DNA of 46,973 nucleotides from Terriglobia bacterium (GCA_003175985.1 PSRJ01000205.1:1-46973); one strand, 5' to 3'; shown: positions 34,394-43,293, counted from the stretch's first letter. The notes: a model not told the origin generated them from the sequence alone. Numbers and translations: made by a program.

Positions 34394-35215
34394 TTACAAA
34401 TCGATCCGGCAAATCCAGCCGGAATTGGGGTCGTTGCTTACGCTGCCGCCTACCGGGAAGCCGGCGTCGCAGTAATACAGGTGCCCGTCGTGCAGGCACA
34501 TCCCATGGGGATCGGGATCGTCTTTGGAGAGAGTCACAATCTCAAGGACTTTTCCCGTATTCGCATCGATCTTGTGGATCACGTAATCGCTGGAGAACAT
34601 CACCCACAGCGCGCCATTGTCCCAGTCGAGCCCGTGGACCCGGTTGTATTGCACCGGAACCATGCGCAGGATTCGGAAATTATCTTTCGTGTCGAGCTCC
34701 GCGACCGTTCTGAGCCCCACCGCGGTCACCCACAGCGTGTTGGTCTGCTCGACCCACACGATCCCATGAGACCCGCCGGGCCATGGCGGCCTATACCGCC
34801 GGATCGTCTTCCCTGTCTCCAGGTCGCACTGCACGATTTCGTCGTATGGGAAGTCTGTGGGGCGTGCCGGCCGGCGGTTGCTGACGCCGCCATTGGCGGA
34901 CATCCAAAGATAGCCGCCTCCGACCGCCATGCCGCTCGTGTTGTGCGATTCCGTTTGCACCTGGTGCAGCACCTTGTGCGTTTTCCAGTCCACTTTATAG
35001 GCGATCTCGCTCACCTGCCCGCCGACCCACAGCGCATCGGCCGTAGCTTCGAGCGCGTTCGGATGCTCATCCGGTGACTTGAAGGCTCTGACGACGTTTG
35101 CTTTCCGCGTCGGAATCTCGTCCTTGTGCTTCGGGCCCGGAGATTCGGTCGTCTGCGCAGTCGCCACTCCCGCGGCTAATGCCGCACCCAGGAAATCTCT
35201 CCGGTTGATATTCAT
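34394..35215 (-). CDS. Tat-exported beta-propeller protein (Vgb/NHL-like)
   Basis: The 273-aa protein has a twin-arginine signal (NINRRDFLGAALAAGVATA). The mature part repeats strand motifs such as NALEATADALWVGGQVSEIAYKVDW, GGGYLWMSANGGVSN, VEQTNTLWVTAVGLRTVAELD, LDWDNGALWVMFSSDYVIHKIDANTGKVLEIV and LHDGHLYYCDA. These are typical of streptogramin-lyase-like (Vgb) and NHL-type propellers. It is probably a periplasmic sensor-like or ligand-binding protein; no catalytic residues are identified. There is no ribosome site near the ATG, and the only clear promoter predicts a transcript starting at or next to the ATG, so it may be leaderless. It sits between two receptor genes on the same strand and could serve one of them. 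Confidence 0.75.
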   Translation of the reverse strand: MNINRRDFLGAALAAGVATAQTTESPGPKHKDEIPTRKANVVRAFKSPDEHPNALEATADALWVGGQVSEIAYKVDWKTHKVLHQVQTESHNTSGMAVGGGYLWMSANGGVSNRRPARPTDFPYDEIVQCDLETGKTIRRYRPPWPGGSHGIVWVEQTNTLWVTAVGLRTVAELDTKDNFRILRMVPVQYNRVHGLDWDNGALWVMFSSDYVIHKIDANTGKVLEIVTLSKDDPDPHGMCLHDGHLYYCDAGFPVGGSVSNDPNSGWICRIDL

Positions 35216-35221
35216 GCGATG

Positions 35222-35250
35222 AAACTATCCCAACGTATCGTGGTTGTCAA
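35222..35250 (-). promoter_or_regulatory. Promoter of the beta-propeller gene, possibly giving a leaderless mRNA
   Basis: On the minus strand, TTGACA (35250-35245) is followed by a 17 bp spacer and TAGTTT (35227-35222). The expected initiation point, about seven bases on, is the A of the ATG at 35215. The -35 is a perfect match; the -10 is weak (three of six). Confidence 0.5.
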
Positions 35251-35261
35251 GGATTGGGTTC

Positions 35262-35282
35262 GCGAACAGCGAACAGTGAGCA
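35262..35282. repeat. Three tandem heptamers upstream of the beta-propeller promoter
   Basis: GCGAACA occurs twice in direct tandem (35262-35268 and 35269-35275), followed by the variant GTGAGCA (35276-35282). The array lies 12 bases before the -35 of the beta-propeller gene and 18 bases past the stop of the 1346-aa receptor. It could be a spreading simple repeat or a binding site with a period of seven bases. Confidence 0.5.
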
Positions 35283-35300
35283 GCGGATTCGATCGGCCGC

Positions 35301-38300
35301 TTAGAAATCGAAGCGCACGTAAAAAGTGATCATCCGGTTTCCGCTCGCCGACGTGATCCGTCCGAATAGGGGCGAATCGATATTCGTATTGATGTTGATC
35401 AGGCCCGAGGTCGGACTGTAACCCCACTGCGGAGTGTTCAAGATGTTGATGGCATCCGCGCGCAGCGTGAAGAACTTGGATTCCGTCACGCGGATGATCT
35501 TACTTGCCGACGCATTGAAGCCCATCAGCGAGGGTCCGCGCAGCCCCGGCAGGTTGTACGCAGTGCTACCCGTGGTTCCCGGATTGGGGTTGACCAGAAC
35601 CGGCTGTCCCGAAGAGTTCACCACTTGGAAATTGGTGAACCGCCCGGGCAGCGTCGGATCGCCGCCGAAATTTGGTAAAGGCGCATTCTGGACGGAGAGC
35701 CCCGGGAAGTATTGCACGAACCCATTCCCCTTTTGCACTTGCGAGAAATTGGACGGTAATTGCCCAACCAGATTTGCGGTGTTGGCGGTCAGATAACTCA
35801 GCGTGCTGATCGTCGTTCCGGCGCCGGTGCCGCCCGCGGTAAATGTGAGCGGGACACCCGACTGCCACTGGAACGAAGACGCGATCTGCCAGCCACCCAC
35901 CGCCGCGTTGGCCCACCGAGGCAGGTTCCCCAGCAGCGCCCTCTTACTGCCGATCGGCAGATCCCACGACAAATTCCATTGGAAGAGCTGCGGGCGATCG
36001 ATATTCAGCAGGCCCTTGCTCAAGTGGTAGTTCCGCGGATCCCGGATGGACCCAAACAGACCGCCGCCGGCGGGAACGTCGCCGAGCGTTTTGGAGAACG
36101 TGTAAGCGAATTGGCCGGTAACGCCGCGACTCAACCGCTTCGCGATATGCGCCTGGAACGCGTGATACGTGGAGTTACCATTGTTGTCAACCATAAACAC
36201 GCTGCCGAACTGCGGATTCACCACAATAAAGTTCTGCGGCAGACCGGCACGCGAAAGAAGCCCGCCGTTCACTCCCGTACCGGTGGCCGTCGTGTTAAAG
36301 AAATTCGCAAGAGCGCCCACCGAACCGTTGGCGATCATGGTGTTTGTTACCGAATAGAGCCGCAGCGCCTGCGAACCCGTTAACGAGGTGCCATTCACAG
36401 CCCCGACACCCGGAAGCGTGATTCCCATCAACATCTGGTCAAACAGGGGAGCATTGCCTCCCGCACGAGTGATGTTGAAAGCGTTCAATATTCCGTTTTC
36501 GAAGATGTTGGTATCGTTCAACTGCTGATTGGTATAGAGCTGCGAACCCTTGTTGCCGATGTAATTGAAATCGACAATCAGGGTCGAAGTCAGTTCCCGC
36601 TGGATGGAGAAGTTGAAGCTCTGGACGTAGGGCGTTCTCAAATGGTCAGCGTACCCGTAGAGCGTGGCCACACGGTTCGTCAGCGGGACCGGGGCGAACG
36701 GTTGCGCTCCACCGGTCGAAACCGGCACCACTCCCGCGGAGCCGATGCTTGCCAGATTGACGAAGCTTGAAGGGTTGTACTGCGTATTCAGTGTTTGGCC
36801 CGGGAAATTACCCACGCCAGTGTTCACTGCGAGGAAGTCTACGTTGCCGATGTAGTTGATCCCATAACCGGCGCGGACCACGGTGCTTCGCTTAAACCAC
36901 GGAAGTTGCCAGGCGGCGCCAATCGAGGGCCCGATGGCTTTCCAGTAGTTGTTGTAGACGCTCAGACCGGGATTGGGCGAGTTCGGGCCAACAAACTGGG
37001 CGATAGTTAAAGCGCCTCCGCTGGCATAAGGATTCCACATTGCGTTGGAGAAACTCGTGCCGGAGACGCCAAACAGCCCCGCCTGACCTCCGGCGGGCCG
37101 GCCGGCCAGTCCCTGGTCCTGATATGGGGCGCCGAAAAAGTCAAACCGCAGACCGGCATTCAGCGTGAAATTGGAATTGACCTTCCAGCTATCCTTCACA
37201 TAAGCGGACCAGGCATTGGCATGGTTGGTCCTGTAAAAGAGGAAGTCGCTCTGATAGGAGATCCAATCCTTAGCCGTGGGACTGTTGACCCAATACTGCT
37301 CCTGGATGTTCGCGACCGAGCCTGCGAGGTTAGCCAGGAGGTTCTGCGCCGTGACCAGGTTATTCGGACCGATCCCTGCAAAAGTCGCCGTCGTGATGGG
37401 CGGCGCGATGCTGCCGATTCCGAGGTTGACGGTCGGCCGGGTGGTTTGGGTTCCGCCGCTGTTTGCAGACTGAGAGCTGGTTCTATCGATTTCGAACCCG
37501 AACTGAACGGAATGCGCGCCGTGGATCCAACTCATCGAGTCGGCAAACTGCCAGAACGGGCTGACTGTGAGCCGGGGAGAGGAGACATTCATCCCGGCGT
37601 AGAGTCCCAGGCAGTTGCTGGGGTTGGCTGGGCTGGGGCACGTGCCCACGCCATTCAGCGGTCCTGGCTGCGCATACAGAAACAATCCGTTGAGTTGGGG
37701 AAACGAGGCCCGCGCCGCTTCCGCGGTAGCCGCCAGGCCTTTGTTCTCGGATGCGCCATTGAAGCAGCAGCCCTTATCGAGCGGCGAAGTGCCCTGCCAG
37801 GTGTCCGTCTTGTGCCCGAAGCGGAATTCATTAAGAAGCGTGGGCTTGATCATCCAGGTATAGGCCACGCTGTAGAACGAAGGATTGCGTTGCACGTCGC
37901 CAAAATATCCCGCCGGATAATCGGGTATTCCGGTCTGGCCCGTGACTCCCCAGTCATGCTCCTTCGTCACGACGAAATTCACTTTCTGTCTGGCGCTGAT
38001 CTGATAGTCGAACCGCAGGGTGTAATTGTTGCGGTTCGCATTGGGACTCTGGCCCGTGGCGCCGTCAACTCCATTCTCGGGCTGTTGCCACGCAAACCCC
38101 GCGGTGTTCAGGCCGTCGCCCGCAGTGTAATTGTTGGGCAGGGGCATGTACTTGCCGATATATTGGGGGCCGAACCAAAGCGGGTCGATTGCGCTAAAGT
38201 TGGGACCTCCGGCGGCCAGCAGATTGACGGAGTTCAAAAACAGCGGAGCTCCGCCAGCCGAGGTGAGAATGTTGCCGTTCAGATCGACCGACGGTGTCGT

Positions 38301-39341
38301 AGAAAATGCATTCCCGTTTGTACGTGCTCCGCCGCCCGCAGAGCCGGTAGTCAGATAGCGGAAAATACCTTGGCGCGCCGGTGCGGTAAGGACGGTTGCG
38401 ACATAATTCACTTTCGTTAAATAGCGCTGGTCATCGGTCAAGAAAAAGAAGAAGGCCTTGTTCTTTTTGATGGGGCCGCCAACGCGGCCGCCGAACTGGT
38501 TCCGATTGGCGTAGTCGATAGGCTGGCGCTGGAGATTCTGAAAATAGGTGGCGGCATTGAACGCGGAGTTGTTATTGGTCCAGAAGCCCGCGCCATGAAA
38601 AGCATTGCTGCCCGAGCGGGTCCGCATCTGCACCTGCGCCGAGCCGCGCCCCAGCGCGGGATCGATCTGGTTGGTGCTGACCATAACCTCTTCGACCATA
38701 TCGGGGCTGGTGAAGACTCCCGAGTATGCGCCATTGGCATAGCGGCCGTCGTTGGTGATGAGGCCATCGCGCGTAGTGTTGACCTGGTTTTGCTGGACGC
38801 CGGCGAAATTCAACGTGGTGGGGACAAAGACTCCGGAGACCGTAATTACGCCGGGCGTTAAGGCGATCAGATCGAGCACATTGCGGCTCGCCACCGGCAT
38901 GGTGAGCACATCTTTCTCGGCAAGGACACCGCCGACCGAGGCGGAAGTGGTTGCCAGGGCAGTATCGGCCTCGACCACCACATCGACGGTCTGGGCTCCG
39001 CTGGCCAGCGGCAGTGTGAAGTTCAGGCGCACCCGCTGGCTTTGACCGAGCTGCACATCGTTGTACGTCGTAGTTTGGAAGCCGGTGCTCGCGGCCGAGA
39101 TGGTATAGGAGCCGGGCTGCAAGCTGGAGAATTCATAACTGCCGGTCTCGTTGGTTGTCGCGTTCGCGACAATTCCGGTGTTGACGTTTCGGGCGGTGAC
39201 CGCCACGCTGGGGATCACGGCGCCCGACGGATCGGATACGGTCCCACTTACAACCGCATTCACCTGGCCGAGCGCGGGGCGCAAGAACGCGGGTAACAAG
39301 ATCACGGCTGCTAAGGCGCAGCGAAGAAACAAATGTTTCAC
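35301..39341 (-). CDS. Large TonB-dependent receptor with carboxypeptidase-regulatory-like domain (receptor 4)
   Basis: At 1346 aa this is the longest receptor in the window. It has a signal (VKHLFLRCALAAVILLPAFLRPALGQ), then the regulatory-like domain (VSGTVSDPSGAVIPSVAVTARNVNTG... to about 110), the plug and a long barrel ending FYVRFDF. The LPLNGR motif of its relatives is altered to MPVASR at 148-153, so it belongs to a different sub-branch of these receptors. The GTG at 39341 was chosen because AAGGAG lies seven bases upstream and the signal peptide begins there. It is transcribed from a strong promoter at 39504-39475, giving a leader of about 125 bases that contains a seven-base-pair inverted repeat. 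It is divergent from receptor 5. The ligand is unknown. Confidence 0.9.
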   Translation of the reverse strand: MKHLFLRCALAAVILLPAFLRPALGQVNAVVSGTVSDPSGAVIPSVAVTARNVNTGIVANATTNETGSYEFSSLQPGSYTISAASTGFQTTTYNDVQLGQSQRVRLNFTLPLASGAQTVDVVVEADTALATTSASVGGVLAEKDVLTMPVASRNVLDLIALTPGVITVSGVFVPTTLNFAGVQQNQVNTTRDGLITNDGRYANGAYSGVFTSPDMVEEVMVSTNQIDPALGRGSAQVQMRTRSGSNAFHGAGFWTNNNSAFNAATYFQNLQRQPIDYANRNQFGGRVGGPIKKNKAFFFFLTDDQRYLTKVNYVATVLTAPARQGIFRYLTTGSAGGGARTNGNAFSTTPSVDLNGNILTSAGGAPLFLNSVNLLAAGGPNFSAIDPLWFGPQYIGKYMPLPNNYTAGDGLNTAGFAWQQPENGVDGATGQSPNANRNNYTLRFDYQISARQKVNFVVTKEHDWGVTGQTGIPDYPAGYFGDVQRNPSFYSVAYTWMIKPTLLNEFRFGHKTDTWQGTSPLDKGCCFNGASENKGLAATAEAARASFPQLNGLFLYAQPGPLNGVGTCPSPANPSNCLGLYAGMNVSSPRLTVSPFWQFADSMSWIHGAHSVQFGFEIDRTSSQSANSGGTQTTRPTVNLGIGSIAPPITTATFAGIGPNNLVTAQNLLANLAGSVANIQEQYWVNSPTAKDWISYQSDFLFYRTNHANAWSAYVKDSWKVNSNFTLNAGLRFDFFGAPYQDQGLAGRPAGGQAGLFGVSGTSFSNAMWNPYASGGALTIAQFVGPNSPNPGLSVYNNYWKAIGPSIGAAWQLPWFKRSTVVRAGYGINYIGNVDFLAVNTGVGNFPGQTLNTQYNPSSFVNLASIGSAGVVPVSTGGAQPFAPVPLTNRVATLYGYADHLRTPYVQSFNFSIQRELTSTLIVDFNYIGNKGSQLYTNQQLNDTNIFENGILNAFNITRAGGNAPLFDQMLMGITLPGVGAVNGTSLTGSQALRLYSVTNTMIANGSVGALANFFNTTATGTGVNGGLLSRAGLPQNFIVVNPQFGSVFMVDNNGNSTYHAFQAHIAKRLSRGVTGQFAYTFSKTLGDVPAGGGLFGSIRDPRNYHLSKGLLNIDRPQLFQWNLSWDLPIGSKRALLGNLPRWANAAVGGWQIASSFQWQSGVPLTFTAGGTGAGTTISTLSYLTANTANLVGQLPSNFSQVQKGNGFVQYFPGLSVQNAPLPNFGGDPTLPGRFTNFQVVNSSGQPVLVNPNPGTTGSTAYNLPGLRGPSLMGFNASASKIIRVTESKFFTLRADAINILNTPQWGYSPTSGLININTNIDSPLFGRITSASGNRMITFYVRFDF

Positions 39342-39363
39342 GACGGGTCTCCTTGCGGCGAAA

Positions 39364-39396
39364 GCCAATGCCTTTCCTGGAACGCCTGCCATTGGC
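39364..39396 (-). repeat. Inverted repeat in the leader of receptor 4
   Basis: GCCAATG (39364-39370) and CATTGGC (39390-39396) are exact complements separated by 19 bases. In the minus-strand leader this could form a stem-loop ending about nine bases before the AAGGAG of receptor 4. The same CATTGG word recurs at 39462-39467 near the predicted transcription start, so it may instead be a DNA-binding repeat. Confidence 0.4.
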
Positions 39397-39476
39397 AAAT
39401 GCACACTTTACTCCCGGATCGAAATGCATGCAACTGCCCCTGTGGAAGCGCACATCTACAGCATTGGTAAGTGCAG
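39390..39476. repeat. Direct-repeat pair CATTGGNAANTGCA
   Basis: CATTGGCAAATGCAC (39390-39404) and CATTGGTAAGTGCAG (39462-39476) match at 12 of the first 14 positions and are 72 bp apart, about seven helical turns. The second copy overlaps the -10 and start of the receptor 4 promoter, a repressor-like position. Confidence 0.45.
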
Positions 39477-39573
39477 TATATTCCGGGGGCGCCGATCGTG
39501 TCAATGACCGCTCCCTCATGGTCGCGGCTCGCTAGGAGGCGGTGGGACTGTAGCTCCAATTTGCATGCATTTC
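39421..39573. repeat. 13 bp inverted repeat pair GAAATGCATGCAA in the divergent promoter region
   Basis: GAAATGCATGCAA (39421-39433) and its exact reverse complement (39561-39573) lie 140 bp apart, start to start. One is in the leader of receptor 4 and one is six bases upstream of the -35 of receptor 5. The arrangement would suit a regulator that acts on both divergent genes, possibly by looping. Confidence 0.5.
39475..39504 (-). promoter_or_regulatory. Sigma70-type promoter of receptor 4
   Basis: On the minus strand, TTGACA (39504-39499), an 18 bp spacer and TATACT (39480-39475) give one perfect and one near-perfect box (five of six). Transcription should begin near 39468. Confidence 0.65.
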
Positions 39574-39579
39574 TTCAGC

Positions 39580-39609
39580 TTGACAACCAATCGAGTGAGG
39601 GCATAGACT
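39580..39609 (+). promoter_or_regulatory. Sigma70-type promoter of receptor 5
   Basis: TTGACA (39580-39585), an 18 bp spacer and TAGACT (39604-39609; four of six) precede the ATG at 39640 with its GGAGGA ribosome site. The leader would be about 24 bases. Confidence 0.6.
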
Positions 39610-39639
39610 TCGACCAAAGTAGTGGGAGGAGATCGTCCG

Positions 39640-42600
39640 ATGCATTCCTTAGTTCGCGCGATATGTCTGTGCCTGCTCGGCTGGAGCGCCTTCGCCCAGA
39701 GCGATCGCGGCACCATCACCGGTGAGATCACAGATCCCGCGGGCGCGGTAGTCGCCGCTGCGTCCATTGAAGCCAGGAATGTCGAAACCGGAGCGACTTA
39801 TCCGGTGGCGAGTTCCGCGACGGGCAATTATACGATCGCGTCGCTGCCCGCCGGCAGTTATGAGATCAGTGTCTCGGTGCCGGGGTTCAAGAAGTATGTC
39901 CGTTCGGGCCTAACCGTTCAGGCGGCGCAAACCATGCGCATCGACATCACTCTCGATATCGGCAATGCATCGGAGTCGGTAACGGTGCAAGCGGAAGCGC
40001 CGCTGTTGAAGACGGAAAGCGGGGAGCTGAGTCACGTAGTGGCCACCGAACGCATGGATAATCTTCCCCTGCTGCAAACCGGAGCTATCGCCGGCAGCGG
40101 CGGCATTCGCAACCCATACACGGTGGTCGCGTTGATGCCGGGCTCGGCTCTGGTGCAAGGCGTGACGGGGCCAACCGTGCGGATCAATGGGGGTGTGAAC
40201 AACTCGGAGATTCTGCTGGTGGAAGGAATGGACGCCACCAACAGCCTGGGCCAGGGCGCTTCTCAGCAGAACCAGCCGGGGACGGATTCCATTCAAGAGT
40301 GGGCGGTTCAAACCAGCAACTACTCGGCCGAGTTCGGACAGGCCGGGAATGCGATCATGAACGTCACCATGAAAAGCGGCACGAACCAGTTTCATGGAAG
40401 CGCCTACGAGTACTTCGTAAATGAATTCATGAACGCGGGCCAGCCGTTCACCAACGATGGCAACGGCCACCTGGTGCGCACGCGCACGCGGCGCAACGAT
40501 TATGGATTTACGATTGGCGGCCCGGTATGGATTCCGAAGGTTTATGACGGCCACAACCGTACGTTCTTCTTTCTGAACTGGGAGCAATACAAGATCGGCA
40601 CCAATGTGCTGCCTGCCGCGCTGTCGGTGCCGACGGCGGCCTACCGCCAGGGTGATTTCAGCGCCGCATTGCAGGCGGTCAACCGCAACCTGGGCAATGA
40701 TCCACAGGGGCGGCCGATCTTCGCCAACGAGATTTACGATCCCACCACACGGCACACGGTGAACGGGCAGATCGTCACCGACCCGTTCCCGAATAACATG
40801 ATTCCCTCGGCCCGTTTCGATCCGGTTGCAGTGAAGATCCAGAGTTTGATCCCGTCTCCCACGTTCCGGAATCTTCTGGTGAATAACTTTCAGCAGACTT
40901 ACCGTCAAGATCGCACGACTGATGTTCCCTCGCTGAAAATCGACCAGTTGCTTGGCCCCAAGAACAAGATTTCCTTCTTCTGGAACCGCACGAAAACATT
41001 CTGCTGGTATTGCGCGGGCGCAGCAGGGTTGCCGCAGCCGATTGACCCCGTAATCGGCACCGATATTCATGCCTACAGCGTGCGCCTGAATTATGACCGA
41101 ACGCTATCGCCGACGCTTCTGGCGCACTTGGGCGCAGGGTTTTCTCAGAACTGGTTGGGGAGGCCGCCGATCACTCCGGATTATGACGCTCCGGCGCAAC
41201 TGGGCTTGAATGGGCCCTTCACGCGGCCGGCAACTTTCCCTGTGTTCCAGGGCATGTGCCAGCAGGCAGTGGGAACGGCAACGCCAACGGCGTGCATCGG
41301 GCAGGGTGGGATGGCGAACATGGGATCGACGGCGAGCCCGGTTTCCGACGTGTTCCAGCAATTTTCCTCGATCGCCAGCGTCACCTGGGTGAAGAACAAC
41401 CACACCTTCAAATTCGGCGGCGAATTACGAAACCAGGGGGACTACAATCTGAACGCGGGGGCCCTCAACGGCACTTACGTTTTTAGCAACGCGCAAACGG
41501 CGCTTCCTTACGTGGTTGCCGGGAGCCCGACGGCCAGCATAGCGGGAAACAACATCGGGTTTGCGTATGCCAGTTTTCTACTGGGACTGGTGAACAATGC
41601 CAATGCCAAGCCGCCTTCCGCCGGCAGGATAGGCAAACATCAGCTCGGCTTTTACGCGCAGGACAACTGGAAAGTGACTCGGAAGCTCACACTCGATATT
41701 GGCCTGCGTTACGACTTCTCGACCTACCTCAAAGAGCAGTACGGACGCACGCCGACGCTCGATCCAGTGGCCGGGAACCCGAGATCGGGCGGGCACGCCG
41801 GCGCCGTGACGTATGAAGCGATCTGCCGGTGCAACTTCGCCCGCAATTATCCGTGGGGATTCGGGCCGCGCTTCGGGATCGCGTATCAACTCGCGCCCAA
41901 GACAGTGTTTCGTGCCGGCTTCGGAATTGTGTACACCGGCACTCCCCAATACAACCTGGCGGGTGGGGCGGCAGCGGCCAGTAATCCCATTGGACCCAGT
42001 CCCGACAGCGGCCGCGAAATTATGACGCTCGCGGGCGGCGTACCTTTGACGCGGGCGCAGATCGCCTGGCCCAACTTCGATCCGGGCTATTACCCCATCA
42101 ACGCCATTGTCGGAGGCGGACCGCCCTATGTCGTCGATCCGAATGCCGGCAGACCCGGCAGGCAGTATCAGTGGAGCGTCGGGTTGCAGCGAGAGGTGAT
42201 TCACGATCTCCTGGTGGAAGCGTCGTATGTCGCCAACCGCGCCGTCTGGCTCACCACGAATAACCTGGTCAATTACAATTTCCTGAGTAACGATCTGTTG
42301 AAGAGTTACGGGCTGAGTCTCGATAATCCCGCGGACGTGGCGATTCTCAGCGCGACGCTCAGTTCGCCCGCCGCCGGGCGCTTCCAAAACAAGGCGCCCT
42401 TCGCCGGTTTTCCGTTGAACTCCACGGTGGCGCAATCGTTGCGGCCGTTCCCGCAGTTCTCGGGGGCTACATCCCTTGTTCCTCTATGGGCGCCACTGGG
42501 CAGCACCTGGTACGATTCGCTCCAGGCGAAGGTGACGAAGCGATTTTCGCACGGACTGGATTTCACCTACGCATTTACGTGGTCGAAGGAGCTTGACAAC

Positions 42601-43293
42601 ATCAACACGCTTACCAACGGGACGACGGTCTATCCCACGGACGTGCAGAACCGGAAGCTCGCCAAGGCGATCTCCGCGAACTCGCGGCCATTCATCAGCG
42701 GGCTGGGCGTAAATTATACGCTCCCGAAGTGGGGAAAAAACAAGGCAATGTCTCTCGTGGTCCGCGACTGGACGATCGGTGCGTTCCTGCAATACGCCAG
42801 TGGTCTACCCATTGCGCCTCCCGCCGCGAACGCCAATCCGACCATGGCGGCGATTACCTTCCAAAGCACGGTGCAGAACCGTGTGCCAGGGCAGCCTCTG
42901 TTTACCAACGACCTCAATTGCCATTGCTTCGATCCGAATACGACCTTTGTCCTAAACCCGAAGGCTTGGAGCAACCCTGCCCCCGGACAGTTCGGCACAG
43001 CTACGTTTTATAGCGATTACAGGCAACAGCGCCGTCCGCTGGAGAACATCGCGTTGGGGAGGCTGTTCCGGATTCGCGAAAGGATGACCCTGAGTATGCG
43101 GATTGAGTTCACGAACTTCCTCAACCGGACCTACATGAACAATCCGGCCTCTACAAACCCGCAGGCGTCCCAGACGCGCGTGAACAATAGCGATCCGAAC
43201 AGCAAGACCACCGCGGGGTTCGGCTATATCGATACGAGCAGCGTGCCCAGTCTGCCGCGGCAAGGGCAGATCGTAGCGCGTTTCCAATTCTGA
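39640..43293 (+). CDS. TonB-dependent receptor with carboxypeptidase-regulatory-like domain (receptor 5)
   Basis: The 1217-aa protein has a signal MHSLVRAICLCLLGWSAFAQ, a regulatory-like domain (GTITGEITDPAGAVVAAASIEARNVETG... to about 110), a plug and a barrel ending IVARFQF. In place of LPLNGR it has LPLLQT at 142-147, followed by an inserted GSGGIRNPYTVVALMPG, marking a separate sub-branch. The ATG at 39640 has GGAGGA nine bases upstream and is preceded by a clear promoter. An in-frame ATG at 39622 lies before that ribosome site and is unlikely. It is divergent from receptor 4. Two cysteine pairs (FCWYC, and CNCHC-like NCHCF near residue 1094) stand out; they could form disulfides in loops. 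The ligand is unknown. Confidence 0.9.
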   Translation: MHSLVRAICLCLLGWSAFAQSDRGTITGEITDPAGAVVAAASIEARNVETGATYPVASSATGNYTIASLPAGSYEISVSVPGFKKYVRSGLTVQAAQTMRIDITLDIGNASESVTVQAEAPLLKTESGELSHVVATERMDNLPLLQTGAIAGSGGIRNPYTVVALMPGSALVQGVTGPTVRINGGVNNSEILLVEGMDATNSLGQGASQQNQPGTDSIQEWAVQTSNYSAEFGQAGNAIMNVTMKSGTNQFHGSAYEYFVNEFMNAGQPFTNDGNGHLVRTRTRRNDYGFTIGGPVWIPKVYDGHNRTFFFLNWEQYKIGTNVLPAALSVPTAAYRQGDFSAALQAVNRNLGNDPQGRPIFANEIYDPTTRHTVNGQIVTDPFPNNMIPSARFDPVAVKIQSLIPSPTFRNLLVNNFQQTYRQDRTTDVPSLKIDQLLGPKNKISFFWNRTKTFCWYCAGAAGLPQPIDPVIGTDIHAYSVRLNYDRTLSPTLLAHLGAGFSQNWLGRPPITPDYDAPAQLGLNGPFTRPATFPVFQGMCQQAVGTATPTACIGQGGMANMGSTASPVSDVFQQFSSIASVTWVKNNHTFKFGGELRNQGDYNLNAGALNGTYVFSNAQTALPYVVAGSPTASIAGNNIGFAYASFLLGLVNNANAKPPSAGRIGKHQLGFYAQDNWKVTRKLTLDIGLRYDFSTYLKEQYGRTPTLDPVAGNPRSGGHAGAVTYEAICRCNFARNYPWGFGPRFGIAYQLAPKTVFRAGFGIVYTGTPQYNLAGGAAAASNPIGPSPDSGREIMTLAGGVPLTRAQIAWPNFDPGYYPINAIVGGGPPYVVDPNAGRPGRQYQWSVGLQREVIHDLLVEASYVANRAVWLTTNNLVNYNFLSNDLLKSYGLSLDNPADVAILSATLSSPAAGRFQNKAPFAGFPLNSTVAQSLRPFPQFSGATSLVPLWAPLGSTWYDSLQAKVTKRFSHGLDFTYAFTWSKELDNINTLTNGTTVYPTDVQNRKLAKAISANSRPFISGLGVNYTLPKWGKNKAMSLVVRDWTIGAFLQYASGLPIAPPAANANPTMAAITFQSTVQNRVPGQPLFTNDLNCHCFDPNTTFVLNPKAWSNPAPGQFGTATFYSDYRQQRRPLENIALGRLFRIRERMTLSMRIEFTNFLNRTYMNNPASTNPQASQTRVNNSDPNSKTTAGFGYIDTSSVPSLPRQGQIVARFQF

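Noticed and set aside
37221-38420. 399-codon plus-strand frame inside receptor 4
   Set aside because: It is antisense to a well-supported receptor barrel, with no motifs and no ribosome site.
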